In this document: positions 1 to 8,131 of the stretch, piece by piece
Layout: every line of letters begins with the position of its first letter
Position numbering within the stretch: the first letter of the stretch is position 1
NCBI RefSeq assembly: GCF_002995845.1
Contig: NZ_PVXP01000010.1
Span: forward strand, 17,438-81,437
From: Clostridium luticellarii
GTDB taxonomy: Bacteria; Bacillota; Clostridia; Clostridiales; Clostridiaceae
Direction: 5' to 3'
DNA: 64,000 bases
Notes under the pieces: generated by a model
The model's database searches: none
What the model saw: the letters and a program-made list of their open reading frames with translations, nothing else
What the model was told of the DNA's origin: nothing
Made by a program: the position numbers and the translations under genes

Positions 1-1447
1 TTCGGGCATATTTTCCTGAGTGAAATTGTGTGGTAATTTGATTTGGAATAATACTTTCCGGTATACCTTCCGGCAGCGTATTTTCCAGTGAAGTTACTTT
101 TTTCACATAACTGAGTTTACCCAGCTCATCGGACAATTGTTTCTCTTTTATGTTAGAATCATCTGGTATCAATACCATGAGCATATTGCTTCTTCCAAAA
201 ATCCCGTCAATCTCCTGCTCATCTTTATAAACTTGAGTCCCTTCTCCTGCACCCACCGCCGAGTTGCCGAAAAGAAAGCTGTTCATGTCTTTTGCAATAA
301 AACATGGCACCGCCAAAAATATTGCAAGTCCCAGCGCCACATATTTGACTTTGAAAATACCTTTGGCTAGATTTTTAGGAAGCTTTATCAGTTTACGATG
401 TGCAGTTTTTTGAATCATATTTTGACTGCGTATAATCATGGAAGGCATCAAAAACAAAACAGTCAGCAGGCTGATAAAAATTCCCTTTGCCAGAACAATA
501 CCCAGGTCATAGCCTATAGAGAACTTCATAATGGTCAGCGCTAAAAAGCCGATAATAGTTGCCATACCGCAGGCAATAACAGAGGATGCGGATTGGCGTA
601 TGGCAATCCTAATGGCTTCTTTGGGATCTTTGCCCTCATCTTTTTCTCTGCTGAACGCATGCATCAGGAAAATAGAATAGTCCATTGCAACTGCCATCTG
701 CAGAACAGGTGCCACACTTGCCGTCATAAATGATATCTCTCCCAGAAACACGTTTGTTCCCATATTTATCACGATGGCAATCCCCATTACCAGAAGAAAC
801 AACAAGGGCTCCAGCCATGCTGTTGTTGTCAGAATCAGTACCGATGCCACAACGCCAACTACAATTACCGTAGCACTTTTCATTTCCCTATTCAAACTCT
901 CGTTCAAAGATTTATTTTGAACAGCTGGTCCTGTAAAGCTGCCCTTATCCCCTACAATCTTTTGAATCTTATCCAGTGCTTTCGATGTCCTTGTATCGGA
1001 ATCTCCTGCAATAAAAGAAATATCCATCACCGCACAATTGTCTTTATAATAATCCTGGATGTTTTCAGCTTTTATGAAAGTATCAGAGGTATATACGTCA
1101 GTATACTTTTTAATATCATCTGTTGTATCTGCCCAGAAAACCGTATCTACGCCATCCACTGACTCTATCTCCTGCTTATACAGCTTGGCTTGATACAAGG
1201 ATACATTTTTGATCATGATACGTGCGGTACCGGGATAACCAAACTCCTTCTCCATAAGATTCAAACCGGCTTTGGATGCAGTCGTATCAGGGAGATATTT
1301 AGTCAGATCATAATTGACTTTCACAAACGGATATAAAAACATGCTTATTGCAACCACGACAGCGAAAAATATTTCGATATATTTGCTTCTATTTACGATA
1401 AAATTGATTACTAAATCGGATGGTTTAATTTTTATTCTATTTTTCAT
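1..1447 (-). CDS. MMPL/RND family exporter, N-terminal 482 codons (cut by window edge)
   Basis: Reading the minus strand from an ATG at 1447 gives an uninterrupted frame to the left edge, so the C-terminal part lies outside. The start follows GGAGAGGT about 10 nt upstream. Seen: one membrane segment near residues 22-42, an extracytoplasmic loop to about 190, then a bundle of hydrophobic helices with the MAVAMDYSIFLM segment carrying the Asp-Tyr pair (D256) typical of the MMPL proton-relay helix. The family exports lipids or hydrophobic compounds using the proton gradient. It is a paralogue of the complete exporter at 31.7-34.1 kb. The divergently oriented-looking neighbour is in fact co-directional: the TetR gene lies upstream on the same strand with a palindromic hairpin between them, suggesting TetR control. 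The substrate cannot be told. Confidence 0.9.
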   Translation of the reverse strand, partial: MKNRIKIKPSDLVINFIVNRSKYIEIFFAVVVAISMFLYPFVKVNYDLTKYLPDTTASKAGLNLMEKEFGYPGTARIMIKNVSLYQAKLYKQEIESVDGVDTVFWADTTDDIKKYTDVYTSDTFIKAENIQDYYKDNCAVMDISFIAGDSDTRTSKALDKIQKIVGDKGSFTGPAVQNKSLNESLNREMKSATVIVVGVVASVLILTTTAWLEPLLFLLVMGIAIVINMGTNVFLGEISFMTASVAPVLQMAVAMDYSIFLMHAFSREKDEGKDPKEAIRIAIRQSASSVIACGMATIIGFLALTIMKFSIGYDLGIVLAKGIFISLLTVLFLMPSMIIRSQNMIQKTAHRKLIKLPKNLAKGIFKVKYVALGLAIFLAVPCFIAKDMNSFLFGNSAVGAGEGTQVYKDEQEIDGIFGRSNMLMVLIPDDSNIKEKQLSDELGKLSYVKKVTSLENTLPEGIPESIIPNQITTQFHSGKYAR

Positions 1448-1530
1448 CAAGTTTCTACCTCTCCATTTCTTATGCATTTCTTCCAAATATACGATCAAAT
1501 CATATGCACGAACATCATATAAATTACTGC

Positions 1531-1580
1531 TTTTTTGCTTCATTGATAAATAAATATTTATTCATTAATGAAGCAAAAAA
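1531..1580. promoter_or_regulatory. Long imperfect palindrome: tetR terminator fused to candidate TetR operator
   Basis: Arms TTTTTTGCTTCATT (1531-1544) and AATGAAGCAAAAAA (1567-1580) pair perfectly, and the centre ATAAATAAATATTTATT continues the symmetry with only two mismatched pairs. It starts 1 nt after the tetR stop codon and ends in T-runs on both strands, so it can act as a terminator. The AT core resembles the 30-bp palindrome upstream of tetR, and it sits where the promoter of the MMPL gene (ATG at 1447) is expected. The double role is inferred. Confidence 0.6.
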
Positions 1581-1581
1581 T

Positions 1582-2157
1582 TTATTTCAGTGCATTAACA
1601 CATATTTGAGCTATCCTTTTAGCTTCTTTTTCTGTAAATTTTTTATCATTTTCTAATTCCAAAGCAAATGATAGATACCTAAATGGAATCGTAAAAGATA
1701 CAACCAATACTTCCGCGGCAGTTATATTAGATTTAATTTCACCTGTTTTTATCCCCAACTCAATACATTTTTCTGCCAAATTTAAGATACTGCTAAATCT
1801 CTCTTTAGTCAGTATTTTTAGATCCATTACAACTGAAGCATCAAATTTTGCCAGCATGGGTTCCTTGTTTGCATTCATAAATAATTTCTTTATTGTTTTA
1901 TATCCGGCTTCATACATCGTGTCAGAAGAATCGATATCTGATATAAAACTATTAACTATTGCACTCATTTCCAGGTCTACCAATTCCTGTACCAATTCTT
2001 CTTTACTATTATAATATCTGTATAAATATCCAGGTGAAACTCCTGCTTTTTCACAGATTAAAGCAATTGACACTCCTGAGTAGCCATAATCTATTATACA
2101 CTCCATCACCGCTTTCTTGATATTATCCATTTTTTTAGGATCTGCAATTCTAGCCAT
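1582..2157 (-). CDS. TetR/AcrR family transcriptional repressor
   Basis: 191 aa, the usual size of the family. The N-terminal helix-turn-helix is clear at about residues 24-55 (GVSIALICEKAGVSPGYLYR followed by YYNSKEELVQEL); the rest is an all-helical ligand-binding domain with no recognisable specificity. It lies immediately upstream of and co-directional with the MMPL exporter, the normal arrangement for a drug- or lipid-responsive TetR controlling its own efflux pump. A perfect palindrome 21 bp upstream of the start is a likely autoregulatory operator, and a related palindrome lies between it and the exporter. The inducer is unknown. Confidence 0.9.
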   Translation of the reverse strand: MARIADPKKMDNIKKAVMECIIDYGYSGVSIALICEKAGVSPGYLYRYYNSKEELVQELVDLEMSAIVNSFISDIDSSDTMYEAGYKTIKKLFMNANKEPMLAKFDASVVMDLKILTKERFSSILNLAEKCIELGIKTGEIKSNITAAEVLVVSFTIPFRYLSFALELENDKKFTEKEAKRIAQICVNALK

Positions 2158-2177
2158 TTCATATCACCATCCAAAAA

Positions 2178-2209
2178 ATACAAATAAATAAACATTTATT
2201 TATTTGTAT
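2178..2209. promoter_or_regulatory. Perfect 15+15 bp palindrome, candidate TetR operator
   Basis: ATACAAATAAATAAA (2178-2192) and its exact reverse complement (2195-2209) are separated by CA. It lies just upstream of the tetR ATG at 2157. Its AAATAAATA core recurs in the hairpin at 1531-1580. The stretch from 2210 to 2382 holds no other gene. Confidence 0.65.
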
Positions 2210-2382
2210 TTTATATTTATTTTACTTACATGTCAAGATACTTTTAGTAAAATAATATTACAAACAACAACTTTTATCTGAACGCTGCACCTTTATTATT
2301 CAAAGTGCAAAAGCAAACATCAGTTATGGTATGAACTTCCTCGGTTCATACCACAGATCCAGCAGTATTCTCCTGTCTGAAA

Positions 2383-2784
2383 CTAAAATTCTATCTCCTT
2401 AGAATTTTCTCCTGTTAAATCTGAAATTGTTGCTGTACCATGTTCAATATAGAATATTTTAAAAATAGGATTATCCGAAGATTTATATAATTTTTTCACA
2501 AGTTCTGATGAATTTAGTACCAGTTCTTTTTTGTCTTTATCATCGGAAAATACAACTTTTCCACTTATTCTTCCTGTGATCATGTCCTTTGACGTGGTGC
2601 TGTATTCAATATACGGTGATTCAAGAAGCTGCTTATAAACTTTCTTTGTGCTGTTAGTACAGAAATACAGTTTGCCTTTATCCCAGGTCATGAAGCCAAA
2701 AGGTCTTACTCTAGGTCTTCCATTATCTACAGTTGCTAAAAACCCAAATCCATTCTCCTTAAAAAGTTTTATTATCTCATCCAT
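2383..2784 (-). CDS. Pyridoxamine 5'-phosphate oxidase-fold flavin-binding protein
   Basis: 133 aa. The opening LFKENGFGFLATVDNGRPRV followed by RPFGFM and the later KLYFCTNSTKKVYKQL match the split-barrel PNPOx-like family that binds FMN, F420 or haem; the short length fits small general-stress FMN proteins rather than true PdxH. The start has AAGGAGGAAAATTAA before ATG. It faces the HxlR gene across 132 bp, a common pairing in which the regulator controls a small flavin or nitroreductase-like enzyme. The substrate is unknown. Confidence 0.8.
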   Translation of the reverse strand: MDEIIKLFKENGFGFLATVDNGRPRVRPFGFMTWDKGKLYFCTNSTKKVYKQLLESPYIEYSTTSKDMITGRISGKVVFSDDKDKKELVLNSSELVKKLYKSSDNPIFKIFYIEHGTATISDLTGENSKEIEF

Positions 2785-2916
2785 TTAATTTTCCTCCTTG
2801 ATTTTTTTATCTATTACAAATATAATAATATAAGTGTATGCTTAATATTACAAGTACGCACATTTTTATTACATAGTCATATAATATAGACTAATGCGAA
2901 AGGATAAGGATTTAAA

Positions 2917-3303
2917 GTGAATGATAAAATTAAATTTTGCCCTGTATCTTCAACCCAAAACATATTAATGGGAAAATGGAAGTTACCGATTCTATGGGCT
3001 CTTCACAATAAGACAATGCGTTTTAATGAGCTCCAGAAATTGATGACCACTATTTCAAGAGGAGTACTCACACAACAATTAAGAGAACTTGAACGAGATA
3101 AGCTTGTAAACAGAAAGGTATATAGAGAGGTACCACCTAAAGTGGAATACTCTTTGACAGAAATCGGCGTAAGCTTCATCCCTATAATGATTGAGATTAT
3201 AAAATGGGGAACAGGGTATATTAAAAAGACAAAAAAATGTAATATGGATATCTGCATATTAAATGGATTTCCCTGTGAAAAATGCTATAGAGACATTGAC
3301 TGA
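2917..3303 (+). CDS. HxlR family winged-helix regulator
   Basis: 128 aa with a GTG start (AAGGA 7 nt upstream). The MGKWKLPILWAL ... MRFNELQKLMTTISRGVLTQQLRELE segment is the HxlR winged helix. It has a cysteine near the N-terminus (FCPVSS) like redox-sensing HxlR proteins, and an unusual C-terminal cysteine cluster (CNMDICILNGFPCEKC) that could bind metal or sense thiol-reactive compounds; that is inference. It is divergent from the PNPOx-like gene and probably regulates it from the shared intergenic region. Confidence 0.88.
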   Translation: MNDKIKFCPVSSTQNILMGKWKLPILWALHNKTMRFNELQKLMTTISRGVLTQQLRELERDKLVNRKVYREVPPKVEYSLTEIGVSFIPIMIEIIKWGTGYIKKTKKCNMDICILNGFPCEKCYRDID

Positions 3304-3355
3304 ATAGATCCTTTCGGTAACTCTCTTTATGCACCATGAATGTCTTCGGCAGCTT

Positions 3356-3826
3356 TTAATCTTTAAAATATTTCATGCTGGTTTTCTTGAATTCACAGAT
3401 GCTGTACAATATGCTGTAGTTGTCGATATGACTTAACTCTGATATCTTTTGTACTATATCTTCACATACATTTTTTGTCTGTCCATGAATCATTGTAAAA
3501 ATATTATAGAACCAGTTGTCATATACAGGCCTCCTGCAGCAATGACTCACCTCCTTGAATCCCACCATAATATCTGTTACTTTTTTAATATTTTCCTCTG
3601 GTACCTTCCAGACCACCATGGCATTTGCCTTAAACCCAGCATTCCTGTGATTTAAAATTGCACCAAATCTCCGCATAATTCCAATTTGTAAAAATTCCCT
3701 AACTCTATTCAACAGCTGCTGCTCTGAAATTCCAAGTTCATCTGCCATTTTCTTATATGGCTCTGATACAACAGGCATATCTTCCTGAAGCCTGCAAATA
3801 ATACTTATGTCTAACGGGCTCAGCAT
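3356..3826 (-). CDS. ahbB: Siroheme decarboxylase subunit AhbB
   Basis: 156 aa, Lrp/AsnC-like fold: an N-terminal HTH-like segment (MPVVSEPYKKMADELGISEQ) and an AsnC-like ferredoxin domain with GAILNHRNAGFKANAMVVWK and the VSHCCRRPVYDNWFYNIFTMIHG stretch typical of NirD/H/G/L and Ahb proteins. With AhbA it removes two carboxylates from siroheme to give 12,18-didecarboxysiroheme, in the cytoplasm. It is last in a four-gene operon, 6 nt after ahbA. The assignment rests on family resemblance plus the flanking ahbC and ahbD genes; A and B could be swapped, since both are homologous. Confidence 0.88.
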   Translation of the reverse strand: MLSPLDISIICRLQEDMPVVSEPYKKMADELGISEQQLLNRVREFLQIGIMRRFGAILNHRNAGFKANAMVVWKVPEENIKKVTDIMVGFKEVSHCCRRPVYDNWFYNIFTMIHGQTKNVCEDIVQKISELSHIDNYSILYSICEFKKTSMKYFKD

Positions 3827-3832
3827 ATTTTA

Positions 3833-4285
3833 TCACTCCTTCATGGAAAAAACAGCATTGATTTTAAACACATCCACTGCAGGCAGTTCCAATATATTCT
3901 CAATCCCCATATTGATTTTAATGTCTTTCAGAAATTTTTTAATTTTATCCTGTGATGCTGCCGTAACTGTAAACCAGATATTGTACTCATTATTTCTTTG
4001 ATAATTATGAGTTACTCCCTTGTAGCTGCTTATGAATTCTGCCACTTCATGAATTCTATGTTCCGGCACCTCTACAGCACACAAAAGGCTTGTATATCCC
4101 AGTTTATTCGAATTGAATATGCCGCCTATTCTCCGTATATATCCCTGTTTCTTAAGCCTGTTGACTGTATTTATAACCTTTTGTTCAGTCATATTGAGTT
4201 TGTCGGCAATCTTCAAAAAAGGCTTTGAATCCAATGAAAATTCCGTTTGTATCAAATTAAGTATTTCTCTGCTTTCTCTATCCAT
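3833..4285 (-). CDS. ahbA: Siroheme decarboxylase subunit AhbA
   Basis: 150 aa from the ATG at 4285. The frame is open further upstream to 4414, but that part lies inside ahbD and has no homology; the start at 4285 gives the normal N-terminus (MDRESREILNLIQTEF) and an 8-nt overlap (ATGGATAG) with the ahbD stop, typical of translational coupling. It has an HTH-like start (SKPFLKIADKLNMTEQ), then an AsnC-like domain with RRIGGIFNSNKLGYTSLLCA and THNYQRNNEYNIWFTV. It is the partner of AhbB in siroheme decarboxylation. Confidence 0.88.
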   Translation of the reverse strand: MDRESREILNLIQTEFSLDSKPFLKIADKLNMTEQKVINTVNRLKKQGYIRRIGGIFNSNKLGYTSLLCAVEVPEHRIHEVAEFISSYKGVTHNYQRNNEYNIWFTVTAASQDKIKKFLKDIKINMGIENILELPAVDVFKINAVFSMKE

Positions 4286-5291
4286 TATTAAATGTCTCCC
4301 TTTTATTTCCAGAACACAGGCACCAGTAATCTTCCGACATTGGATCTCCATTGTTATAAAAAGCTGCACGAGCTCTGCAGCCTCCGCAGGTTTTTTTATA
4401 ATTGCAGGCTCCACATTTACCCCTGTAATTTGAAGTTCTCAATTTATTCAGCAGAGAACTATTCCTCCATATTTCGCCAAAAGGAGTTTCTCTTACATTT
4501 CCTATGGAAGAATCCAAATAGGCGCAGGGCCGCACATTTCCTTCAGGATCTATGATACAATAGAAAGTGCCGGCCAAGCATCCCTTTTTAAATCTTGTTT
4601 TTATATTATTTTGCAGAGCAATTCTCGTGAACTGAGGTGCACAAGTGGGTTTCAGTTCTATAGATACTTCCTTTTGTTTTATCATTATATCCTTTAGAAC
4701 TCCTTCATAATCTTCTCTATTAAGCCCCTCATCTTTTATGTATATTCCCCTTCCTGCAGGTACCAGGAAAAATATATGATGAGCTGCAGCTCCCATATTC
4801 ACCGCAAAGTCCGTTATATCTGATATTTCATTTTTATTCCAATTCATTACAGTAGTATGTATTTGAAACGACAGATCCACTTTTCTGCAATTTTTCATGC
4901 CTTCAACAGCTTTATTCCAGCCTCCATCATAATTTCTGAAATCATCGTGTCTTTTAGGATTTAAACTGTCCAAACTAATTCCCACTCTCCTAACTTCTGA
5001 ATTCTTTAACCTTTCAGCCACTTCTAAGGTTATAAGTGTACCATTAGTTCCAAGTACTGGTCTGAGTCCAATTTCTGATGCATACTTTATCAATTCATAA
5101 ATATCTTCACGCATAAGCGGCTCACCACCGGAAAAAATCATTATCTTGAAACCAGCTTTTACTATTTCATCCATCAGTGCTTTTGCCTCTTCAGTATTTA
5201 ATTCTTTTTCAGCCTCCCTGCCAGAATCTCTATAACAATGTTTACAATACATATTGCACTTATTGGTAGTATTCCAGGATATAATCATCAA
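4278..5291 (-). CDS. ahbD: Radical SAM haem b synthase AhbD
   Basis: 337 aa. The radical SAM cluster motif C12-x3-C16-x2-C19 (CNMYCKHCYRDSG) is at the extreme N-terminus, followed by FSGGEPLMRED and a C-terminal SPASM/Twitch-like cysteine set (GCLAGTFYC, RPCAYLD, CGACNYKKTCGGCRARA). The KPTCAPQF stretch and the C-terminal pattern are characteristic of AhbD, which oxidatively decarboxylates two propionates of iron-coproporphyrin III to form haem. It is the second gene of the operon, 74 nt after ahbC and overlapping ahbA. A related SPASM radical SAM enzyme is the alternative, but the operon makes this unlikely. Confidence 0.9.
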   Translation of the reverse strand: MMIISWNTTNKCNMYCKHCYRDSGREAEKELNTEEAKALMDEIVKAGFKIMIFSGGEPLMREDIYELIKYASEIGLRPVLGTNGTLITLEVAERLKNSEVRRVGISLDSLNPKRHDDFRNYDGGWNKAVEGMKNCRKVDLSFQIHTTVMNWNKNEISDITDFAVNMGAAAHHIFFLVPAGRGIYIKDEGLNREDYEGVLKDIMIKQKEVSIELKPTCAPQFTRIALQNNIKTRFKKGCLAGTFYCIIDPEGNVRPCAYLDSSIGNVRETPFGEIWRNSSLLNKLRTSNYRGKCGACNYKKTCGGCRARAAFYNNGDPMSEDYWCLCSGNKRETFNNG

Positions 5292-5365
5292 ATATTCCTC
5301 TCCTCAAATAATTTTAGTTGGTCTCATAAGGACAAAACAAATCATGTCAGCTGCATCGATATACA

Positions 5366-6550
5366 TCAGATCAACCCAGCGAATTCACCGACTCCTATTT
5401 CTTTATTTGTCAGATAGCAAGCTGGATCCGATGCCCAGAAATCTCCCGTTACTGCCTTGGCCCTTGCTCTAAAATTTCCATTACAAATATCAAGCCATTT
5501 ACAACTGCTGCATCTTCCCTTTAATAAACTTTTTCTATTCTTTAATCCACTGATAATGGGATTTGAAGTATCGGACCAGATATCACCAAAGCTTCTCTCT
5601 TTTACATTTCCAAAAGTATATTGAGTTGTAAACTGATCCGGATGAACATCTCCCTTGTAATCCACATTGGCAATGGCTATTCCCGAACGATTTCCACCAT
5701 TTAATTTCATCAATTCAAACATATTTTCTGACAGTTTCTTGTATTTTTTCCTGGCTTTCAAATACAGATAAACTGAATCCGCATGATTGTCTACTGTAAG
5801 TACTTCTACTTTATCTCCAAATTCCATGGCCTTTTCCATAATCAGATTCATAGCTTCCCTGGCTTCATCATGAGTTATATCCTCATCCACCATAAAACTT
5901 CCTCTGCCGGAATAAACCAGATGATAGAAACAAACCCGATTTATTTTTTCTTCTTCAACAAGATTAAATATATCTTTTAGCTGACCATAATTATGCTTAT
6001 TTATGGTAAATCTCAATCCTACCTTCTGACCTGCTTCTCTGCAATTTCTTATTCCCATAAGTGCATTGCAAAAAGAGCCTTTAGTTCCCCTAAACTTATC
6101 ATGATTTTCACCCATTCCATCTAAACTTATACCCACATATCCCACACCACATTTTTTGAGTGTGTCTGCAGTATTCCTGTCAATAAGAGTGCCATTGGTG
6201 GAAATCGTACTTCTTATATTGTGTTGTTTGGCATATTCAATTAATTCAAATAGATCTTTACGAAGAAGCGGCTCTCCTCCTGAGAATATTATTACCGGCA
6301 CTTTAAATTCCTGTAAATCATCGATGAAATCTTTTGCCTCTTTGGTATTAAGTTCTCCCGGATATATCCTGCTGTCGGAGTCTGCATAACAGTGTCTGCA
6401 CTTTAAATTACAGGTTCTGGTGCAATTCCAGACGACTACAGGTCCATGCCCTGGGATGACTCCATTCTTCTGCCGGCTGGCTCCACGGACATACCTCAGT
6501 TCATCTCCAAAATTCTTATTCCCACATAATAATTTTGATATCCCTATCAT
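5366..6550 (-). CDS. ahbC: Radical SAM 12,18-didecarboxysiroheme deacetylase AhbC
   Basis: 394 aa. It opens with the AhbC-like MIGISKLLCG, has the C47-x3-C51-x2-C54 motif (CNLKCRHCYADSD), FSGGEPLLRKD, and a C-terminal cluster-binding region (CSSCKWLDICNGNFRARA). AhbC removes the two acetate side chains of didecarboxysiroheme to give iron-coproporphyrin III, the substrate of AhbD. It is first in the ahbC-D-A-B operon and about 40% of it is parallel in layout to ahbD. A haem pathway is unusual in Clostridium, and no haemoprotein gene is seen in this window to explain it. Confidence 0.9.
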   Translation of the reverse strand: MIGISKLLCGNKNFGDELRYVRGASRQKNGVIPGHGPVVVWNCTRTCNLKCRHCYADSDSRIYPGELNTKEAKDFIDDLQEFKVPVIIFSGGEPLLRKDLFELIEYAKQHNIRSTISTNGTLIDRNTADTLKKCGVGYVGISLDGMGENHDKFRGTKGSFCNALMGIRNCREAGQKVGLRFTINKHNYGQLKDIFNLVEEEKINRVCFYHLVYSGRGSFMVDEDITHDEAREAMNLIMEKAMEFGDKVEVLTVDNHADSVYLYLKARKKYKKLSENMFELMKLNGGNRSGIAIANVDYKGDVHPDQFTTQYTFGNVKERSFGDIWSDTSNPIISGLKNRKSLLKGRCSSCKWLDICNGNFRARAKAVTGDFWASDPACYLTNKEIGVGEFAGLI

Positions 6551-6588
6551 ACATAATCAAACTCCTTGTTCATACATAAAACTTAGCA

Positions 6589-6613
6589 ATATTATTATTA
6601 TGAGTAATAATAT
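6589..6613. promoter_or_regulatory. Palindrome upstream of ahb operon
   Basis: ATATTATTA (6589-6597) and TAATAATAT (6605-6613) form a perfect 9-bp inverted repeat with a 7-bp spacer, 39 bp upstream of the ahbC start in the gap to the divergent glycosyltransferase. It could be an operator (iron- or redox-responsive regulators like such AT palindromes) or a hairpin in the 5' leader. No regulator gene is adjacent. Confidence 0.4.
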
Positions 6614-6751
6614 GGATAAAAATACATTAAATGATCTCAATATTAACTGAACTTCACAATATTTATCATAAACTTAACATAAATATGCAATCAGAAATTA
6701 ACTATAAGAAATATTATTATATTAGGAAGATAAAAATAGAGGAGTGATAAC

Positions 6752-7897
6752 GTGAAGGTAGCTATTTTTACAGATACTTTTTTACCACAGATAAATGGAG
6801 TTACCAATACTCTAAGCAAACTTGCAGAATATTATGAAGCAAATAATATTAAATATTTAATATTTGCACCTGATAATGATGTAGAGAAAAACGGTAACTG
6901 CAATATCCAAAGGTTTTTCAGTATAAAGTTTTTTCTCTATCCGGAATGCAGAATAGCTTTCCCCAACACCTTTAGATTAAGTACTTTACTATCTGATTTC
7001 AAACCAGATATAATACAGCTCATGACTGAATTTAATATGGGGTTGGCAGGATTAAAGTATGGAAAAAAGCACGGAATACCTACTGTATCCAATTATACAA
7101 CTAATTTTTGTCAGTATTTAAATTATTATAATTTGGACTTTTTAAACAATTACATATGGACTTATTTAAGATGGTTTCACAATCAGAATGATCTAACCTT
7201 ATGTCCATCGGAGGAAATAAAAGATTATCTTAAAAATAAGGGAATATCAAATACAGATATTTTTTCAAGAGGTATAGATTCTGAAAAATTTAATCCTGAA
7301 TTGAGAAGCGAGGATTTAAGAAGACAGCTTGGTATCAATAATAAATTGGTATTTTTATATGTAGGCAGGGTTTCACCAGAAAAAGATTTGGATATTTTAA
7401 TTGATGCCTATAGAGAAGTCTATAATAAATATGGAGACAAGATAGCTCTTGTTGTAACAGGAGAAGGGCCATACCTGGATAAATGTAAAAATGATTTTCC
7501 AAAAGGCACCATATTCACGGGATTTAAGAAGGGAAAAGAACTGGCACAGATTTATGCGTCCAGTGATATATTTGTATTTCCTTCTTCAACAGAGACTTTT
7601 GGAAATGTGGTACTTGAGGCCATGGCCTCCGGTGTTCCAGTTATAGGTGCTGATGCCGGAGGAGTTAAAAATACTATCAAACACAAAATTAACGGTCTTA
7701 AATTCAAGGCAAGACATGTGAATGAACTAATCGATCTAATGGTAGAGTTAATTGAGGATGAAGACTTAAGAAACACATTGAGCATAAATGCCAGAAATAC
7801 TGGACTGAGAAGATCCTGGAACAAGGTATTTAATGGCCTTATGGATACTTATAATGACATTCTGCTTAATAAAAAGAATAGTGATATAAGTGCTTGA
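6752..7897 (+). CDS. GT4-family glycosyltransferase
   Basis: 381 aa, GTG start with AGAGGAG 7 nt upstream. N-terminal MKVAIFTDTFLPQINGVTNT is the donor-side opening of MgtA-like GT-B enzymes; the C-terminal half has FLYVGRVSPEKDLDIL and the EX7E motif in PSSTETFGNVVLEAMASGVP. Such enzymes transfer a hexose from a nucleotide sugar to diacylglycerol or phosphatidylinositol-type lipids at the inner face of the membrane. It stands alone, divergent from the ahb operon, so the acceptor cannot be inferred. Confidence 0.88.
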   Translation: MKVAIFTDTFLPQINGVTNTLSKLAEYYEANNIKYLIFAPDNDVEKNGNCNIQRFFSIKFFLYPECRIAFPNTFRLSTLLSDFKPDIIQLMTEFNMGLAGLKYGKKHGIPTVSNYTTNFCQYLNYYNLDFLNNYIWTYLRWFHNQNDLTLCPSEEIKDYLKNKGISNTDIFSRGIDSEKFNPELRSEDLRRQLGINNKLVFLYVGRVSPEKDLDILIDAYREVYNKYGDKIALVVTGEGPYLDKCKNDFPKGTIFTGFKKGKELAQIYASSDIFVFPSSTETFGNVVLEAMASGVPVIGADAGGVKNTIKHKINGLKFKARHVNELIDLMVELIEDEDLRNTLSINARNTGLRRSWNKVFNGLMDTYNDILLNKKNSDISA

Positions 7898-7917
7898 TTA
7901 TATTATAAAATGGTGTA

Positions 7918-7942
7918 CCCCTATAATTAAGGGGGCTTTGTA
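7918..7942 (+). terminator. Weak hairpin after glycosyltransferase
   Basis: CCCCT (7918-7922) pairs with AGGGG (7930-7934) over a 7-nt loop, followed by a poor T-run (CTTTGTAG). It is 21 nt after the stop codon. The short stem makes this a low-grade call. From 7943 to 8100 nothing else is seen. Confidence 0.35.
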
Positions 7943-8131
7943 GTCTTAATGATTAATACTTTCATACATATAAAACAATTTATTACTTTAGATTCAACTG
8001 ATCCAATCTTCTAATATTCTCCACTGATATACAAATTACAGCAATACCAACAATTAAAACACATGATATAATAAACTAGTAATTTACACAAAAATTACAA
8101 TCGAAATTTACGAATCAAGGAGGAGTCTGCA

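Noticed and set aside
636..818. 60-codon minus-strand frame and several plus-strand frames in 137-1553
   Set aside because: They are shadows of the MMPL exporter, whose real frame runs from 1447 off the left edge and was visible only on direct translation.
4286..4414. N-terminal extension of AhbA by 43 codons
   Set aside because: It overlaps the ahbD coding sequence in another frame, has no homology, and the ATG at 4285 gives the normal AhbA start with stop-start coupling.
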